From: Actinomycetes bacterium
GTDB lineage: Bacteria > Actinomycetota > Acidimicrobiia > Acidimicrobiales > RAAP-2
Assembly (NCBI GenBank): GCA_021848365.1
Contig: JAJZUS010000001.1
Coordinates: forward strand, 124,001 to 188,000
DNA: 64,000 nt
Direction: 5' to 3'
The translations under genes were made by a program, and so were the position numbers. The notes under the pieces are model-generated. The model ran no database searches. It was not told where the DNA came from and worked only from the letters and a program-made list of their open reading frames with translations. Positions 32,306 through 40,618 of this stretch are shown in pieces. The first letter of the stretch is position 1. Each line of letters opens with the position of its first letter.

Positions 32306-32595
32306 TCGGCCGCCTCGGGTCGGGCCAACCGGTCGGCGAAGTCGCGTAGTCGACTGAGCGCCTCCTCGTCGCGAACCGTCACCGGGCTCTCGGACGCCGC
32401 CTCGCGCAGCGCGGACTTGATGCGCGAGTACGTCTCGACCTCCATTCCGCACTTCACGCAGGTCTCGAGGTGGCGCTCGACCGTGACGACGGTCGACGCG
32501 TCGAGCTCGTGGTCGAGGTAGTCCTGAAGCTGACGACCCACTCGGTGGCAGACGCGCATCTCGTGCACGGACTCGCGCAGGTTCTTCCCTCTCAT
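32302..32595 (-). CDS. Zinc-dependent anti-sigma factor (RsrA-like)
   Basis: 97 residues with the ZAS zinc site. H42-x3-C46-x2-C49 (RHLETCVKC) and an upstream C16 spaced 26 residues from the histidine give the same spacing as the redox-active C11-H37-C41-C44 set of Streptomyces RsrA. Oxidation of such thiols releases zinc and the bound sigma factor. ATG overlaps the sigma stop (32592-32595) and its stop overlaps the nrtS-like gene, so all three are coupled. Confidence 0.85.
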   Translation of the reverse strand: MRGKNLRESVHEMRVCHRVGRQLQDYLDHELDASTVVTVERHLETCVKCGMEVETYSRIKSALREAASESPVTVRDEEALSRLRDFADRLARPEAAE

Positions 32596-33152
32596 CGTTC
32601 CTCCGGGGTGAGTAGGCCGGCCTCGTCGAGGCGGTGGCGGATGGCGCGGCGTCCGCGGTGGAGGCGGCTCATGACGGTGCCGACCGGGACGTCGAGGGCG
32701 GTCGCGACCTCGGCGTAGGAGTAGCCCTCCAGGTCGACCAGCTCCACCACCGAGCGCTGGGCGTCAGACAGGGTCGCGAGGGCGGCGAGGACGGCCTCGC
32801 GAAAGGCCACCCGCTCGACCCGGACGCCGGGGTCGCGGCTCGGCGGCATCGCCACGGCCTCGCTCGCCTCGGGGTCGTCGGCCGTCGCGGGTCGTCGACG
32901 ACGCGCGCGGTTGTAGTGCGCGTGGCGCATGATGGTGAGGAGCCAGGCGCGAGGGTGGGCCCCGTCGAAGCGCTCGATCGCCCGAAAGGCGTTGACCAGC
33001 GTCTCCTGAACGAGGTCCTCGGCCTCGTGGGCGTCGCGCTCGAGCGTGCGCGCCGCGCGCAGCAGGGCGCCGATCTCGGGCGTGACGTAGCGCTCGAAGG
33101 CGACGCGGGCCGCGTCGCTCGACTCGGGCCGCGGGGCGACGCTCGACTCCAT
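32592..33152 (-). CDS. ECF sigma factor, SigR/SigH-type
   Basis: 186 residues. Region 2 contains EAEDLVQETLVNAFRAIERF and AWLLTIMRHAHYNRARRRR; region 4 contains LSDAQRSVVELVDLEGYSYA and VATALDVPVGTVMSRLHRGR. Text is closest to the disulfide-stress group (SigR/SigH). ATG 33152 lies 8 nt after the GTT of a matching promoter, so it is likely transcribed leaderless from its own holoenzyme. Operon sigma-antisigma-nrtS. Confidence 0.9.
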   Translation of the reverse strand: MESSVAPRPESSDAARVAFERYVTPEIGALLRAARTLERDAHEAEDLVQETLVNAFRAIERFDGAHPRAWLLTIMRHAHYNRARRRRPATADDPEASEAVAMPPSRDPGVRVERVAFREAVLAALATLSDAQRSVVELVDLEGYSYAEVATALDVPVGTVMSRLHRGRRAIRHRLDEAGLLTPEER

Positions 33153-33157
33153 ACCCC

Positions 33158-33187
33158 GGTAACACCGCCGGGGCGGTGTCTATTCCC
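33158..33187 (-). promoter_or_regulatory. SigR-type autoregulatory promoter
   Basis: On the minus strand GGGAAT (33187-33182), exactly 18 nt, then GTTACC (33163-33158), followed after 5 nt by the sigma ATG. This fits the SigR/SigH consensus GGAAT-N18-GTT. The spacer is itself a palindrome ACACCGCC-GG-GGCGGTGT (33162-33179), which may also act as the 3' hairpin of the hydrogenase-like operon ending at 33198. Confidence 0.8.
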
Positions 33188-33197
33188 CTCCCTCGCC

Positions 33198-34652
33198 CTA
33201 GAGGTCGTTGCCGGCGTAGGAGAGGTTGAAGCTCTTGTTGACCAGGGGGAAGTCCGGGACGATGGTGTCGGCCAGCGCGACCGCGAGGGCCGGCCAGTTG
33301 AGGAACGAGGGGTCGGTCACGGACCAGCGCGCGACCCGTCCCCCCTCGAGGCTCACGCGGTGGACGGTCGCGCCGCGCCAGCCCTCGACCACGCCGAGAC
33401 CCTCGCCGTCGGGCGCACCGCCCGGCTCGGGGACCGCCACGTCCTCGCCCTCGGACCAGCGACCCAGCTGGGCGAGCGAGTCCGTGACCTCGTCGACTCG
33501 CTGATCGAACCGGGCCCGCACGTCGCCGTCGGCCTGGACGCGCGAGGGCCACGGACCGGTGAGCGGGTGGGCGATCCGCGCGTCGACGTCGAGTCCCGAC
33601 GCCCGGGCGACCGGCCCCAGGACGCCCAGGCGTCGGGCGTCGTCCGTCGAGAGGACGGCCGTGCCCGCCAGGCGGTCGACGACGACCGTGTTCGCCCGGG
33701 CCATCGCCACCACCTCCGCGACGCGCTCGGCGGCCTCGCGGTAGAGCGCGGGGTCGAGGGGTCCGGCGAGCTCGCCGGCACCCGGACGGGTCACCCCGCG
33801 CAGCAGACGGTGCCCGGTGAGGTCGGCGCCGTGGCGCTGGAGCCGCTCGGCCAGGGCCAGCGTGCGCGCGTGGGCCACCGAGTAGCCGACGTCGTTGAGG
33901 ATCGCCCCGAGGTCGACGACGTGACGCGTCACCCGCTCCAGCTCGAGCGCGACGGCCCGGGCCCGCCACGCGGCCGGGCCCGCCACGATCCCGAGGGCCT
34001 CCTCGAGGGCGAGGGTCGCCGCCAGGGCGTGGGCGACGGCGCTGTCCCCGCTCACCCGCTCGGCGAGGAAGGTGAGGTCCTCGGCGGCGCGGCCCTGGGC
34101 CAGCCGCTCGAGGCCGCGGTAGGTGAACCAGAGCCGCGGGGTGAGCTTGAGGATGGTCTCGCCGACGACGGAGAAGCGAAAGTGACCGGGCTCGATGAGC
34201 CCCGCGTGCACCGGACCCACGGGGATCTCGTAGACGCCCGGACCCTCGACCGAGGTGAACGGGTACGGCACGTCGTCGTCGGCGAGGGTCGGCCGACGTC
34301 CGGCGCTGTCGCGCAGGGGGAAGTAGTCGGCCGGCCAGTGACCGTGGCGTGACAAGGGCCGCGGGGCCGGATGGCCGACGGGCTCGATCCCGACGGCGTC
34401 ACGCATCGCCCGCTCGAAGCGCCCGGCCGGGAAGGAGAGGCCGGCGAGCGAGGGGACGCGGGGGCGGTCGGCGTCGACCGACACCTCGAGCTCGACCCGG
34501 TCGTCCGGGGGACCCGCGAGGAAGACGTAGACGACGCGCAGCCGCGCGCCCTCGTCGTGGGCGACGATGGTCGCCAGGCGGTGCGTCGCGAGGAGCCCGG
34601 CCGCGCGCACGGGGAGCTCGTCGGGCCCCACCGACTCCCGGCGGCGGCTCAT
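33198..34652 (-). CDS. Hydrogenase-4/FHL-like large subunit lacking all cysteines (HycE-like)
   Basis: 484 residues, homologous to NuoC/NuoD-fused HycE/HyfG. The N-terminal 30-kDa-like domain is followed by VGPVHAGLIEPGHFRFSVVG near residue 145 and the large-subunit core LERLAQ...AERVSGDSAVAHALA near 199-210. In NiFe enzymes that segment is ICGxCxxxH; here it is VSGDSAVAH, and the C-terminal DPCxxC equivalent is absent (SFNLSYAGNDL). I find no cysteine in the whole protein, so no NiFe centre can be bound. ATG at 34652 overlaps the upstream hyfF-like stop. Last gene of the six-subunit operon. Confidence 0.85.
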   Translation of the reverse strand: MSRRRESVGPDELPVRAAGLLATHRLATIVAHDEGARLRVVYVFLAGPPDDRVELEVSVDADRPRVPSLAGLSFPAGRFERAMRDAVGIEPVGHPAPRPLSRHGHWPADYFPLRDSAGRRPTLADDDVPYPFTSVEGPGVYEIPVGPVHAGLIEPGHFRFSVVGETILKLTPRLWFTYRGLERLAQGRAAEDLTFLAERVSGDSAVAHALAATLALEEALGIVAGPAAWRARAVALELERVTRHVVDLGAILNDVGYSVAHARTLALAERLQRHGADLTGHRLLRGVTRPGAGELAGPLDPALYREAAERVAEVVAMARANTVVVDRLAGTAVLSTDDARRLGVLGPVARASGLDVDARIAHPLTGPWPSRVQADGDVRARFDQRVDEVTDSLAQLGRWSEGEDVAVPEPGGAPDGEGLGVVEGWRGATVHRVSLEGGRVARWSVTDPSFLNWPALAVALADTIVPDFPLVNKSFNLSYAGNDL

Positions 34653-36094
34653 CCGGCCACCCCCGCCGCCGCGTGCAGGAGCGAGGCGAGAGGCCAGGCG
34701 ACGACGCCGAGGACCGCGCTCGCCGCGAGGGCCGCGACCATCGGGGCGAGGGCCCGCGCGGGGACCGGGTCGGCGGCGGGCTCGCCGGGGCCGAGGAGGA
34801 GCTGGCGCGCCGCGCGCACGAGAGCCGTCACGACGACGACCAGGGCGAGCAGGGCGAGGCCGACGGCCCACGCGAGGCCCGCGTCGACCTCGGCGCGGAA
34901 CATCGCCAGCTCACTCGCGAAGAGCGAGAAGGGCGGGAAGCCCGCGAGGGCGGCGAGGCCCGCCCCGAACACGCCACCGAGCGCGGGCCGGCGGCGCAGC
35001 AGTGCCCCGATGTCGGCGATCCGCGTGGTCGACTCGGCGTGGTGCACCTCGCCGGCGCCGAGGAAGAGGGCCGACTTCGCGAGGCCGTGACCGACGACGT
35101 GGAGGAGGGCGGCCGACACGGCGAGGGGCGAGCCCGCGGCGACGGCGAGGGCGAGCAGGCCCATGTGCTCGATGCTCGAGTAGGCGAGCAGGCGCTTGAG
35201 GTCGCGCTGGGCGATCATCATCACGGCCGCCACCCCGAGGCTGAGGAGGCCGAGGGTCAGGAGCAGCGCGCGCACGAATCCCACCCCGAGCGCGACGTCG
35301 GCGATGGCCTTCACCCGCACGATGGCGTAGAGGGCCACCGTGAGCAGGACTCCCGACATGAGGGCCGAGACGGGGGCCGGCGCCTGGCTGTGGGCGTCGG
35401 GCAACCAGCTCTGCAGGGGGGCGAGGCCGACCTTGGTCCCGAAGCCGAGGATGACGAGGGCCACCCCGAGGCGGGTCACCCGGGGGTCGAGGTGGACCGC
35501 GAGCGAGCGCAGCGAGGCCCAGTCGAGCGTCGCCGCCGACGGGCCCGCTCCGGCGTGAGCCGAGGCGAAGTAGAGCAGGACCAGGCCGAGGAAGGCGAGC
35601 GCGATGCCCACGCTGCAGAGCACCACGTACTTCCACGAGGCCTCGATCGCCGAGCGCGTACGGGCGTGTCCCACGAGGAAGGTCGTGGCGATCGTCGTCG
35701 CCTCGACCATGACCCAGACCACGCCCAGGTTGGCGGCGAGGACGGCCCCGAGCATCGCGGCGACGAAGACCTGGACGAGGGCCCCGTACTGTCGCGCCAA
35801 TCGCCGCGACGGCTCGTCGGACGTCGGGCCGAGGGCGCGGCCCATCGCCGCCGTGGCGAGGGTGGCGACGGTGCCGATCACGATCACCATCACGGCGCTC
35901 AGCGCGTCCACCCGCACCAGGCCCCCGAACGCGTGGATCACCCGGCCGCCGTGGGTGGCGACGCCGAGCGCGACGCCGCCGGCGAGGACGGCGAGCGCGG
36001 CGGCGATCGAGATCGCGCCCGCCAGCGCGCCGGGTCGCACGACCACGAGCAGGAGGGCCGCCACCAGCGGGGCGAGGAGGACGAGGGCCGCCAT
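34649..36094 (-). CDS. HyfF/ND4-ND5-like proton-translocating membrane subunit
   Basis: 481 residues, about 13-14 transmembrane segments. Antiporter-like core with VWVMVEATTIATTFLVGH (conserved Glu), FGTKVGLAPLQSWLPDAHSQ (conserved Lys), APAPVSALMSG and DLKRLLAYSSIEHMGLL. These are the residues used for proton pumping in ND4/ND5, MrpD and HyfF. Start ATG shares one base with the hyfE-like stop (TGATG); its stop overlaps the large-subunit start. Confidence 0.88.
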   Translation of the reverse strand: MAALVLLAPLVAALLLVVVRPGALAGAISIAAALAVLAGGVALGVATHGGRVIHAFGGLVRVDALSAVMVIVIGTVATLATAAMGRALGPTSDEPSRRLARQYGALVQVFVAAMLGAVLAANLGVVWVMVEATTIATTFLVGHARTRSAIEASWKYVVLCSVGIALAFLGLVLLYFASAHAGAGPSAATLDWASLRSLAVHLDPRVTRLGVALVILGFGTKVGLAPLQSWLPDAHSQAPAPVSALMSGVLLTVALYAIVRVKAIADVALGVGFVRALLLTLGLLSLGVAAVMMIAQRDLKRLLAYSSIEHMGLLALAVAAGSPLAVSAALLHVVGHGLAKSALFLGAGEVHHAESTTRIADIGALLRRRPALGGVFGAGLAALAGFPPFSLFASELAMFRAEVDAGLAWAVGLALLALVVVVTALVRAARQLLLGPGEPAADPVPARALAPMVAALAASAVLGVVAWPLASLLHAAAGVAG

Positions 36095-36750
36095 CAGTCC
36101 CTCAGCTCGCTCAGGCCGTCGAGGTCGATTCCCCCGAAGCGGGCGCGCATGGTGCCGAGGAGGGCCCGAATCACGACGACCACCAGGAGCACGTCGAGGG
36201 TCCCGCCGAGCTCGACGATGAGGGGGACGCCCGAGGTGAGCAGGAAGGTCGTGAGGGCGATCCCGTTGTCGATCACGAGGAGCCCCACGACCTGGGAGAG
36301 GGCCCGTCGGCGGGTCACGAGCAGGAGATAGCCGGCGAGGACCGTGGCGAGGCCGAGGGGCGCGAGCGCCGTGCTCGCCGTGGGATCGAGGGCGTGCAGC
36401 GGCGCGCCGGCCACCACGGCGAGGGCGACCAGCGCCGCCGCGATCACCAGCGAGGCGGGCACGTTGATGAGCGGCGCCCCCTCGCGGGCTCCGGGATCCC
36501 GTCGCGCGACCCGCCCGAGGAGGACCGGGACGACGCCCGCCTTCACGACGAGGACGAGGACCGCGGTGACCCCGAGCCCGACGTCACGTCCCCGCACCGC
36601 GGCGACCGCCGCGACGAGGGCGAGGGCCCACCCCTGGAGCCGCAGGAGCCCGACGAGCGCGCGCACGTCGCGTCGCCAGAGTCCCGCGACGGCGACCGCC
36701 AGCACGGCGACCGCCGCCAAGTCGATCAGTCCGTCGCCGAGTCCGCTCAT
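36094..36750 (-). CDS. HyfE-like membrane subunit
   Basis: 218 residues, six to seven hydrophobic helices. NuoK-like elements include a Lys in VLVLVVKAGVVPVLLG and VVGLLVIDNGIALTTFLLTSG, the HyfE counterpart of NuoK. Length matches mycobacterial HycP/HyfE proteins. ATG at 36748-36750 overlaps the hyfC-like stop by 4 bp. Part of the membrane arm. Confidence 0.85.
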   Translation of the reverse strand: MSGLGDGLIDLAAVAVLAVAVAGLWRRDVRALVGLLRLQGWALALVAAVAAVRGRDVGLGVTAVLVLVVKAGVVPVLLGRVARRDPGAREGAPLINVPASLVIAAALVALAVVAGAPLHALDPTASTALAPLGLATVLAGYLLLVTRRRALSQVVGLLVIDNGIALTTFLLTSGVPLIVELGGTLDVLLVVVVIRALLGTMRARFGGIDLDGLSELRD

Positions 36751-37685
36751 CGCGCCACCACCCCGACGACGACCGCGAGGATCGCGAGGACGAAGGCCGC
36801 CGCGAGCAGCTCGGGCACGCGGAAGAGGCGCAGCTTCGCGCTGCGGACCTCGATCAGGGCGACCCCGGTCGCGAGGACGGCGGCCTTCGCCCCGAGCAGG
36901 ACGACGCCGACGAGGACCGGGAGCGCCGCCCCGCTCGTCGCGACCCCCCACGGCACGGCGAGGGTCGCGAGGAGGGAGAAGAGGAGGCCGAGCCGCATCG
37001 CCTGGCCGAGGCTCAGCAGGGCCCAGTCCCGCCCGCCGTACTCGAGGACCATCGCCTCGTGGATCATGGTCAGCTCGAGGTGGGTCGAGGGGTTGTCCAC
37101 CGGGAGCCGGCCGGTCTCGGCGATGACGACGACGAGGAGCGAGGCGACGGCGAGGACGTGCGACGGGCTCGCCATCCCCGTCGGGTGGGCGACGGCGTGG
37201 CGCAGGAGCGTCGCGAGATTCATCGACCGCTGCGGCACCGCGAGGGCCGCCAGGCCCACGAGGAGGGCCGGCTCCGTGAGGGCCGAGAGCGTCATCGCCC
37301 GGCTGGCGCCCATGCCCCCGAAGGCCGTCCCGGTCGCGAGGCCCCCGAGGGCGAGGGCGAGCGACCCCGTGAGGAGCAGGAAGACGGCGATCAGCACGTC
37401 GGCCCCGGACGACCCGGCGGTCACGACGCCCGCGAGGGGCACCACGGCGGCCGCGAGGCCGGTCGTGACCAGCAGGACGTAGGGCACGGCCGCGAGGACC
37501 GACGCCCCGCCGGCCCGCGGGCTCTCCCGGGTGAGCCACTTCGCGACCTCGCGCAGCGGCTGGGTGACCGGCGCGCCGACCCGCCCCTCGGCGCGGGCGC
37601 GGACCTTCGCCATCACGCCCGTGAGGAGCAGGCCGCCGACGGCAACGAGGAGGACCTGGAGGGCCGAGAGCAGGTAGCCGCTCAT
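36747..37685 (-). CDS. HycD/HyfC-like (NuoH-type) membrane subunit
   Basis: 312 residues. NuoH family text: QPLREVAKWLTRESPRAGGA, FGGMGASRAMTLSALTEPAL and AETGRLPVDNPSTHLELTMI followed by HEAMVLEYGGRDWALL. These are the cytoplasmic loops that contact the NuoB-like subunit and quinone cavity in complex I relatives. In hydrogenases this subunit links peripheral to membrane arm. Coupled by ATGA overlaps on both sides. Confidence 0.9.
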   Translation of the reverse strand: MSGYLLSALQVLLVAVGGLLLTGVMAKVRARAEGRVGAPVTQPLREVAKWLTRESPRAGGASVLAAVPYVLLVTTGLAAAVVPLAGVVTAGSSGADVLIAVFLLLTGSLALALGGLATGTAFGGMGASRAMTLSALTEPALLVGLAALAVPQRSMNLATLLRHAVAHPTGMASPSHVLAVASLLVVVIAETGRLPVDNPSTHLELTMIHEAMVLEYGGRDWALLSLGQAMRLGLLFSLLATLAVPWGVATSGAALPVLVGVVLLGAKAAVLATGVALIEVRSAKLRLFRVPELLAAAFVLAILAVVVGVVAR

Positions 37686-39673
37686 CCCAGGGCCACCAGC
37701 ACGATCAGGAGGGCGACGAAGCCGTAGGCGAGGTAGCGGTGGACGCTGCCGTTGGCGAGGATCCGGGCCCGCCGCCCGAGGGCGTCGTGCGCCCGCACGA
37801 GCGGGTCGTAGAGGGCCCGCTCGACGGCGTCGTCGACCCGGCTGCGGTAGGCGAGGACGCTCTCGATCTCGCGCGACTCCTCCTCGTGCGAGACGGTCAC
37901 GTCCACCGTGGGTCGCAGCACGTCGGCGAAGACCCGCTGCACCGGCTCGGCGAAGGAGGTCGCCGTGTACTGCATGCGCGGGCTGAGGTCGGATCGCCCG
38001 CAGGCCCACGCGCGCGTCGCGCGCACCACCCGAGAGCCCCCCCGGGCGGCGAGGACGACCAGGCCGACGAGCGCCACCGCCCCGGCGGCGAGGCCGAGGG
38101 GGCGTAGTGAGGTCGCCGTCGAGGCGAGCGTGAGCGACGTGATCGAGCCCGCCGGTCCGGGGCTCGCCGAGCCGACCACGTCACGGGCCGCGCGGGCGAG
38201 GACCGCGACGAGTGGCCCGGGCAGGACCCCCACCCCGACCGTGACGAGGGCGAGCAGGGCGAGGGCGAGGCCCGTCGCGCGACCCTCCCCCGTCCCGGAC
38301 GCCGGGCGCTCGGCGCGGGCCCGCCCGAGGAAGCCGACGCCGAGGAGCTTGACCATGGCGACCGCGGTGAGACCACTCGTGAGGGCCACCCCGACGAGAC
38401 CGACGAGCGCGGTGGCGACGCCGCCGGGAGCGGTACGGCCGAGCCCCGCGACGAATCCCTCGACGAGGATCCACTCGCCGACGAAGCCGGCGCCGAGCGG
38501 GACGCTCGCGGCCGAGCCCGCGGCGACGGCGACGGCGGCCGTCGTGCGCGGCAGCAGGCCCACCAGACCGCCCAGTCGGTCGAGGTCGCGGGTCCCCGTC
38601 GCGCGCTCGACGACGCCCGCCGCGAGGAAGAGCAGCGCCTTGAAGGCGCCGTGGGCGAGGAGTAGGACGAGGACCCCGACGACGAGCGTCGCGGCGATCT
38701 CGGGACGGCCCTCCGCTCGCAGGACGCCGGCACCGGCGAGGCCGGCGAGGCCGAGTCCCATCGCGTCGATCGTCGAGTAGGCGAGGAGTCGCTTCAGGTC
38801 GGTGCTGGTCACGGCGTGCAGGGCGCCGAAGAGGGCGCTGAGGACCCCGACGACGAGCAGCCCGATCCACCACCCCCGGCCGATCTCGACCAGCACGCCG
38901 AGGTCGACGCGCGCCACGCCGTAGAGGCCGAGGGCCGTCATCGCGCCCGACATCAGGGCCGAGACCGGGGTCGGGGCCTCGGGGTGGGCGCGCGGCAGCC
39001 AGACGTGGAGGGGGACGGCGCCCGCCTTCGACGCGAAGCCCGCTGCGGTGAGGACGAAGGCGACGACGCCGAGGACCCCCGTCCCGGGACGGGCCGCGGC
39101 CATCGACGCGAAGGACGTCGCGTGGGTGATGCGCACCACGGCGAGGAGCCCCAGGGTGATCGCCGCCGCCCCGCCCTGGGTCATCGCCCCGTACCAGACG
39201 GCGGCCGCCCGGGCGCTCGGGCGCTCGTGATCGACGAGCAGCAGGGCGAGGGACGTGAGGGCCATGAGCTCCCAGGCGAAGAGGAAGGTCGTCACGTCCC
39301 CGGCGACCGGCACGACGAGCAGGGCCAGCACGAAGAGGCCCTGGAGGACGGTCGCCGTGCGCGAGCGCAGGCGGCCGCGCGCGTAGCCGACGGCGAACAC
39401 CTGGGCGGCGATCGCGACGAGCGCGACCACGAGCTCGACGGCCGCCGCGAGCGCGTCGAGTCGCAGGTGGAGCGGGGCGAAGGGCAGCAGCGACGTGATC
39501 GTCACCGTGCGGGTCGTTCGCCCCGCGAGATCGACGACGGCGGCCGCTCCGACGAGGGCCGCGGCGAGGACCCCCGACGTCCCGGCGAGCACGACGCGGG
39601 CTCGCGACGGGCTCGCCAGGGCCAGGACGACGGCGAGCAGACCGAGGGCGAGGCCCGCGAGCAGGAGGGTCAC
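37682..39673 (-). CDS. HyfB/ND5-like proton-translocating membrane subunit
   Basis: 663 residues from GTG 39673 (2 bp after the NuoB-like stop). About 15-16 helices. Core motifs FLFAWELMALTSLALLLVDHE (Glu), GFASKAGAVPLHVWLPRAHPE (Lys), PTPVSALMSGAMTALGLYG and TDLKRLLAYSTIDAMGLGL. A long C-terminal part carries a final helix (YLAYGFVALLIVLVALG). It is the second antiporter-like pump of the complex. The longer open frame towards 39826 only overlaps the upstream gene. Confidence 0.9.
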   Translation of the reverse strand: MTLLLAGLALGLLAVVLALASPSRARVVLAGTSGVLAAALVGAAAVVDLAGRTTRTVTITSLLPFAPLHLRLDALAAAVELVVALVAIAAQVFAVGYARGRLRSRTATVLQGLFVLALLVVPVAGDVTTFLFAWELMALTSLALLLVDHERPSARAAAVWYGAMTQGGAAAITLGLLAVVRITHATSFASMAAARPGTGVLGVVAFVLTAAGFASKAGAVPLHVWLPRAHPEAPTPVSALMSGAMTALGLYGVARVDLGVLVEIGRGWWIGLLVVGVLSALFGALHAVTSTDLKRLLAYSTIDAMGLGLAGLAGAGVLRAEGRPEIAATLVVGVLVLLLAHGAFKALLFLAAGVVERATGTRDLDRLGGLVGLLPRTTAAVAVAAGSAASVPLGAGFVGEWILVEGFVAGLGRTAPGGVATALVGLVGVALTSGLTAVAMVKLLGVGFLGRARAERPASGTGEGRATGLALALLALVTVGVGVLPGPLVAVLARAARDVVGSASPGPAGSITSLTLASTATSLRPLGLAAGAVALVGLVVLAARGGSRVVRATRAWACGRSDLSPRMQYTATSFAEPVQRVFADVLRPTVDVTVSHEEESREIESVLAYRSRVDDAVERALYDPLVRAHDALGRRARILANGSVHRYLAYGFVALLIVLVALG

Positions 39674-39674
39674 G

Positions 39675-40184
39675 TCAACGCCCGCTGTAGCGCCGCAGGG
39701 CCGCGACGATCGCGTCGGGGTGGGGCGGACACCCGGGGATCCGCTCGTCGGGCTCGACGACGGCGTCGACCGCGCCGACGACCCCGACGCCGTCGGTGAG
39801 CCCGCCACCGCTGACGGCGCAGTCACCGCAGGCGATGACGATCGCCGGCCGGGGGACGGCCTCCAGCGTGCGCCGCAGCGGCCCGGCCATGTTGGCGCTC
39901 ACCACGCCGGTCACGAGGAGGCCGTCGGCGTGGCGCGGCGAGGCGACGAGGCGAGCCCCGTAGCGTCCGGCGTCGTAGACCGGACCGAGGGCCTGGGCGA
40001 TCTCGACCTCGCACCCGTTGCAGGAGCCCGCGTCGACGTGGCGCAGCTGGAGCGTCCCGTAGCGCCGAACGGCGTCGGCCCGCGGGGGGGCCGCCGGGGC
40101 GGCTTCGGCGACGCGGCGCCCCACCAGGCCGCGCAGCACCGACACCCGTCCGCGACGAGCGAGCGAGCGGTCCGGCTCGCTCAC
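39675..40184 (-). CDS. NuoB/HycG-like small subunit with [4Fe-4S] motif
   Basis: 169 residues. Cysteines C55 and C58 (GSCNGCE), C119 and C122 (ACGDCA) and C152 (IPGCPPHP) fit the single proximal [4Fe-4S] cluster (N2 type) of NuoB/HycG. So the small subunit keeps its cluster although the partner large subunit has lost its metal ligands. ATG at 40184 overlaps the arsR stop by 4 bp. No ferredoxin-like HycB/HycF subunit or formate dehydrogenase accompanies it. Confidence 0.88.
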   Translation of the reverse strand: MSEPDRSLARRGRVSVLRGLVGRRVAEAAPAAPPRADAVRRYGTLQLRHVDAGSCNGCEVEIAQALGPVYDAGRYGARLVASPRHADGLLVTGVVSANMAGPLRRTLEAVPRPAIVIACGDCAVSGGGLTDGVGVVGAVDAVVEPDERIPGCPPHPDAIVAALRRYSGR

Positions 40185-40522
40185 GGGGTGCCGTCGAGGT
40201 GGGCCAGAGTCTCGGCCGAGCGCCCGAGCGTCACGGCGAGCACGGCCCGCGCGGCCGCGAGGAAGTGGGCCACCTCGGGCCCGGTCACCCGGTAGGTGAC
40301 CGTGTTGCCCTGACGGGTGGAGGTCGCGAGACCGGTGTGGCGCACGACCGCGAGGTGCTGGGAGAGCGAGGAGGCCTCGACGCCGATCTCGGACATGAGC
40401 TCGGACACCGGGCGCTCCCCCTCGACGAGCAGCTCGAGGATGCGGATGCGCGTCGGGTGCCCCAGGGCCCGGAAGAGCTCGGCCTTCGCGACGTAGAGGG
40501 GCTGGTCGACCAGGGTCATCAC
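40181..40522 (-). CDS. ArsR-family regulator of the hydrogenase-like operon
   Basis: 113 residues (GTG 40522 or ATG 40519). Winged helix: AELFRALGHPTRIRILELLV, ERPVSELMSEIGVEASSLSQH and TRQGNTVTYRV. No cysteine occurs in the protein, so it is not a thiol metal sensor. It is the first gene of the operon and very like the arrangement in Mycobacterium tuberculosis, where ArsR-type Rv0081 precedes the same complex. Likely autoregulatory through the AT-rich palindrome upstream. Confidence 0.88.
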   Translation of the reverse strand: MMTLVDQPLYVAKAELFRALGHPTRIRILELLVEGERPVSELMSEIGVEASSLSQHLAVVRHTGLATSTRQGNTVTYRVTGPEVAHFLAAARAVLAVTLGRSAETLAHLDGTP

Positions 40523-40542
40523 GGGTCGATGGTAGGCGTGGA

Positions 40543-40574
40543 TTTAGAATTCTGTCAATTCATCAAGTTCTAAA
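40543..40574 (-). promoter_or_regulatory. AT-rich operator/promoter of the hydrogenase-like operon
   Basis: A 32-bp AT-rich island in very GC-rich surroundings. It has a perfect inverted repeat TTTAGAA (40543-40549) / TTCTAAA (40568-40574) with an 18-nt spacer that includes TTGATG and TTGACA on the minus strand. It lies 20 bp upstream of the arsR start. Likely the binding site of the ArsR protein and the operon promoter. Confidence 0.6.
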
Positions 40575-40618
40575 CCATGCGCGGACGATGAGGGGTTTCG
40601 TGAGGGACGACGGGCGGC

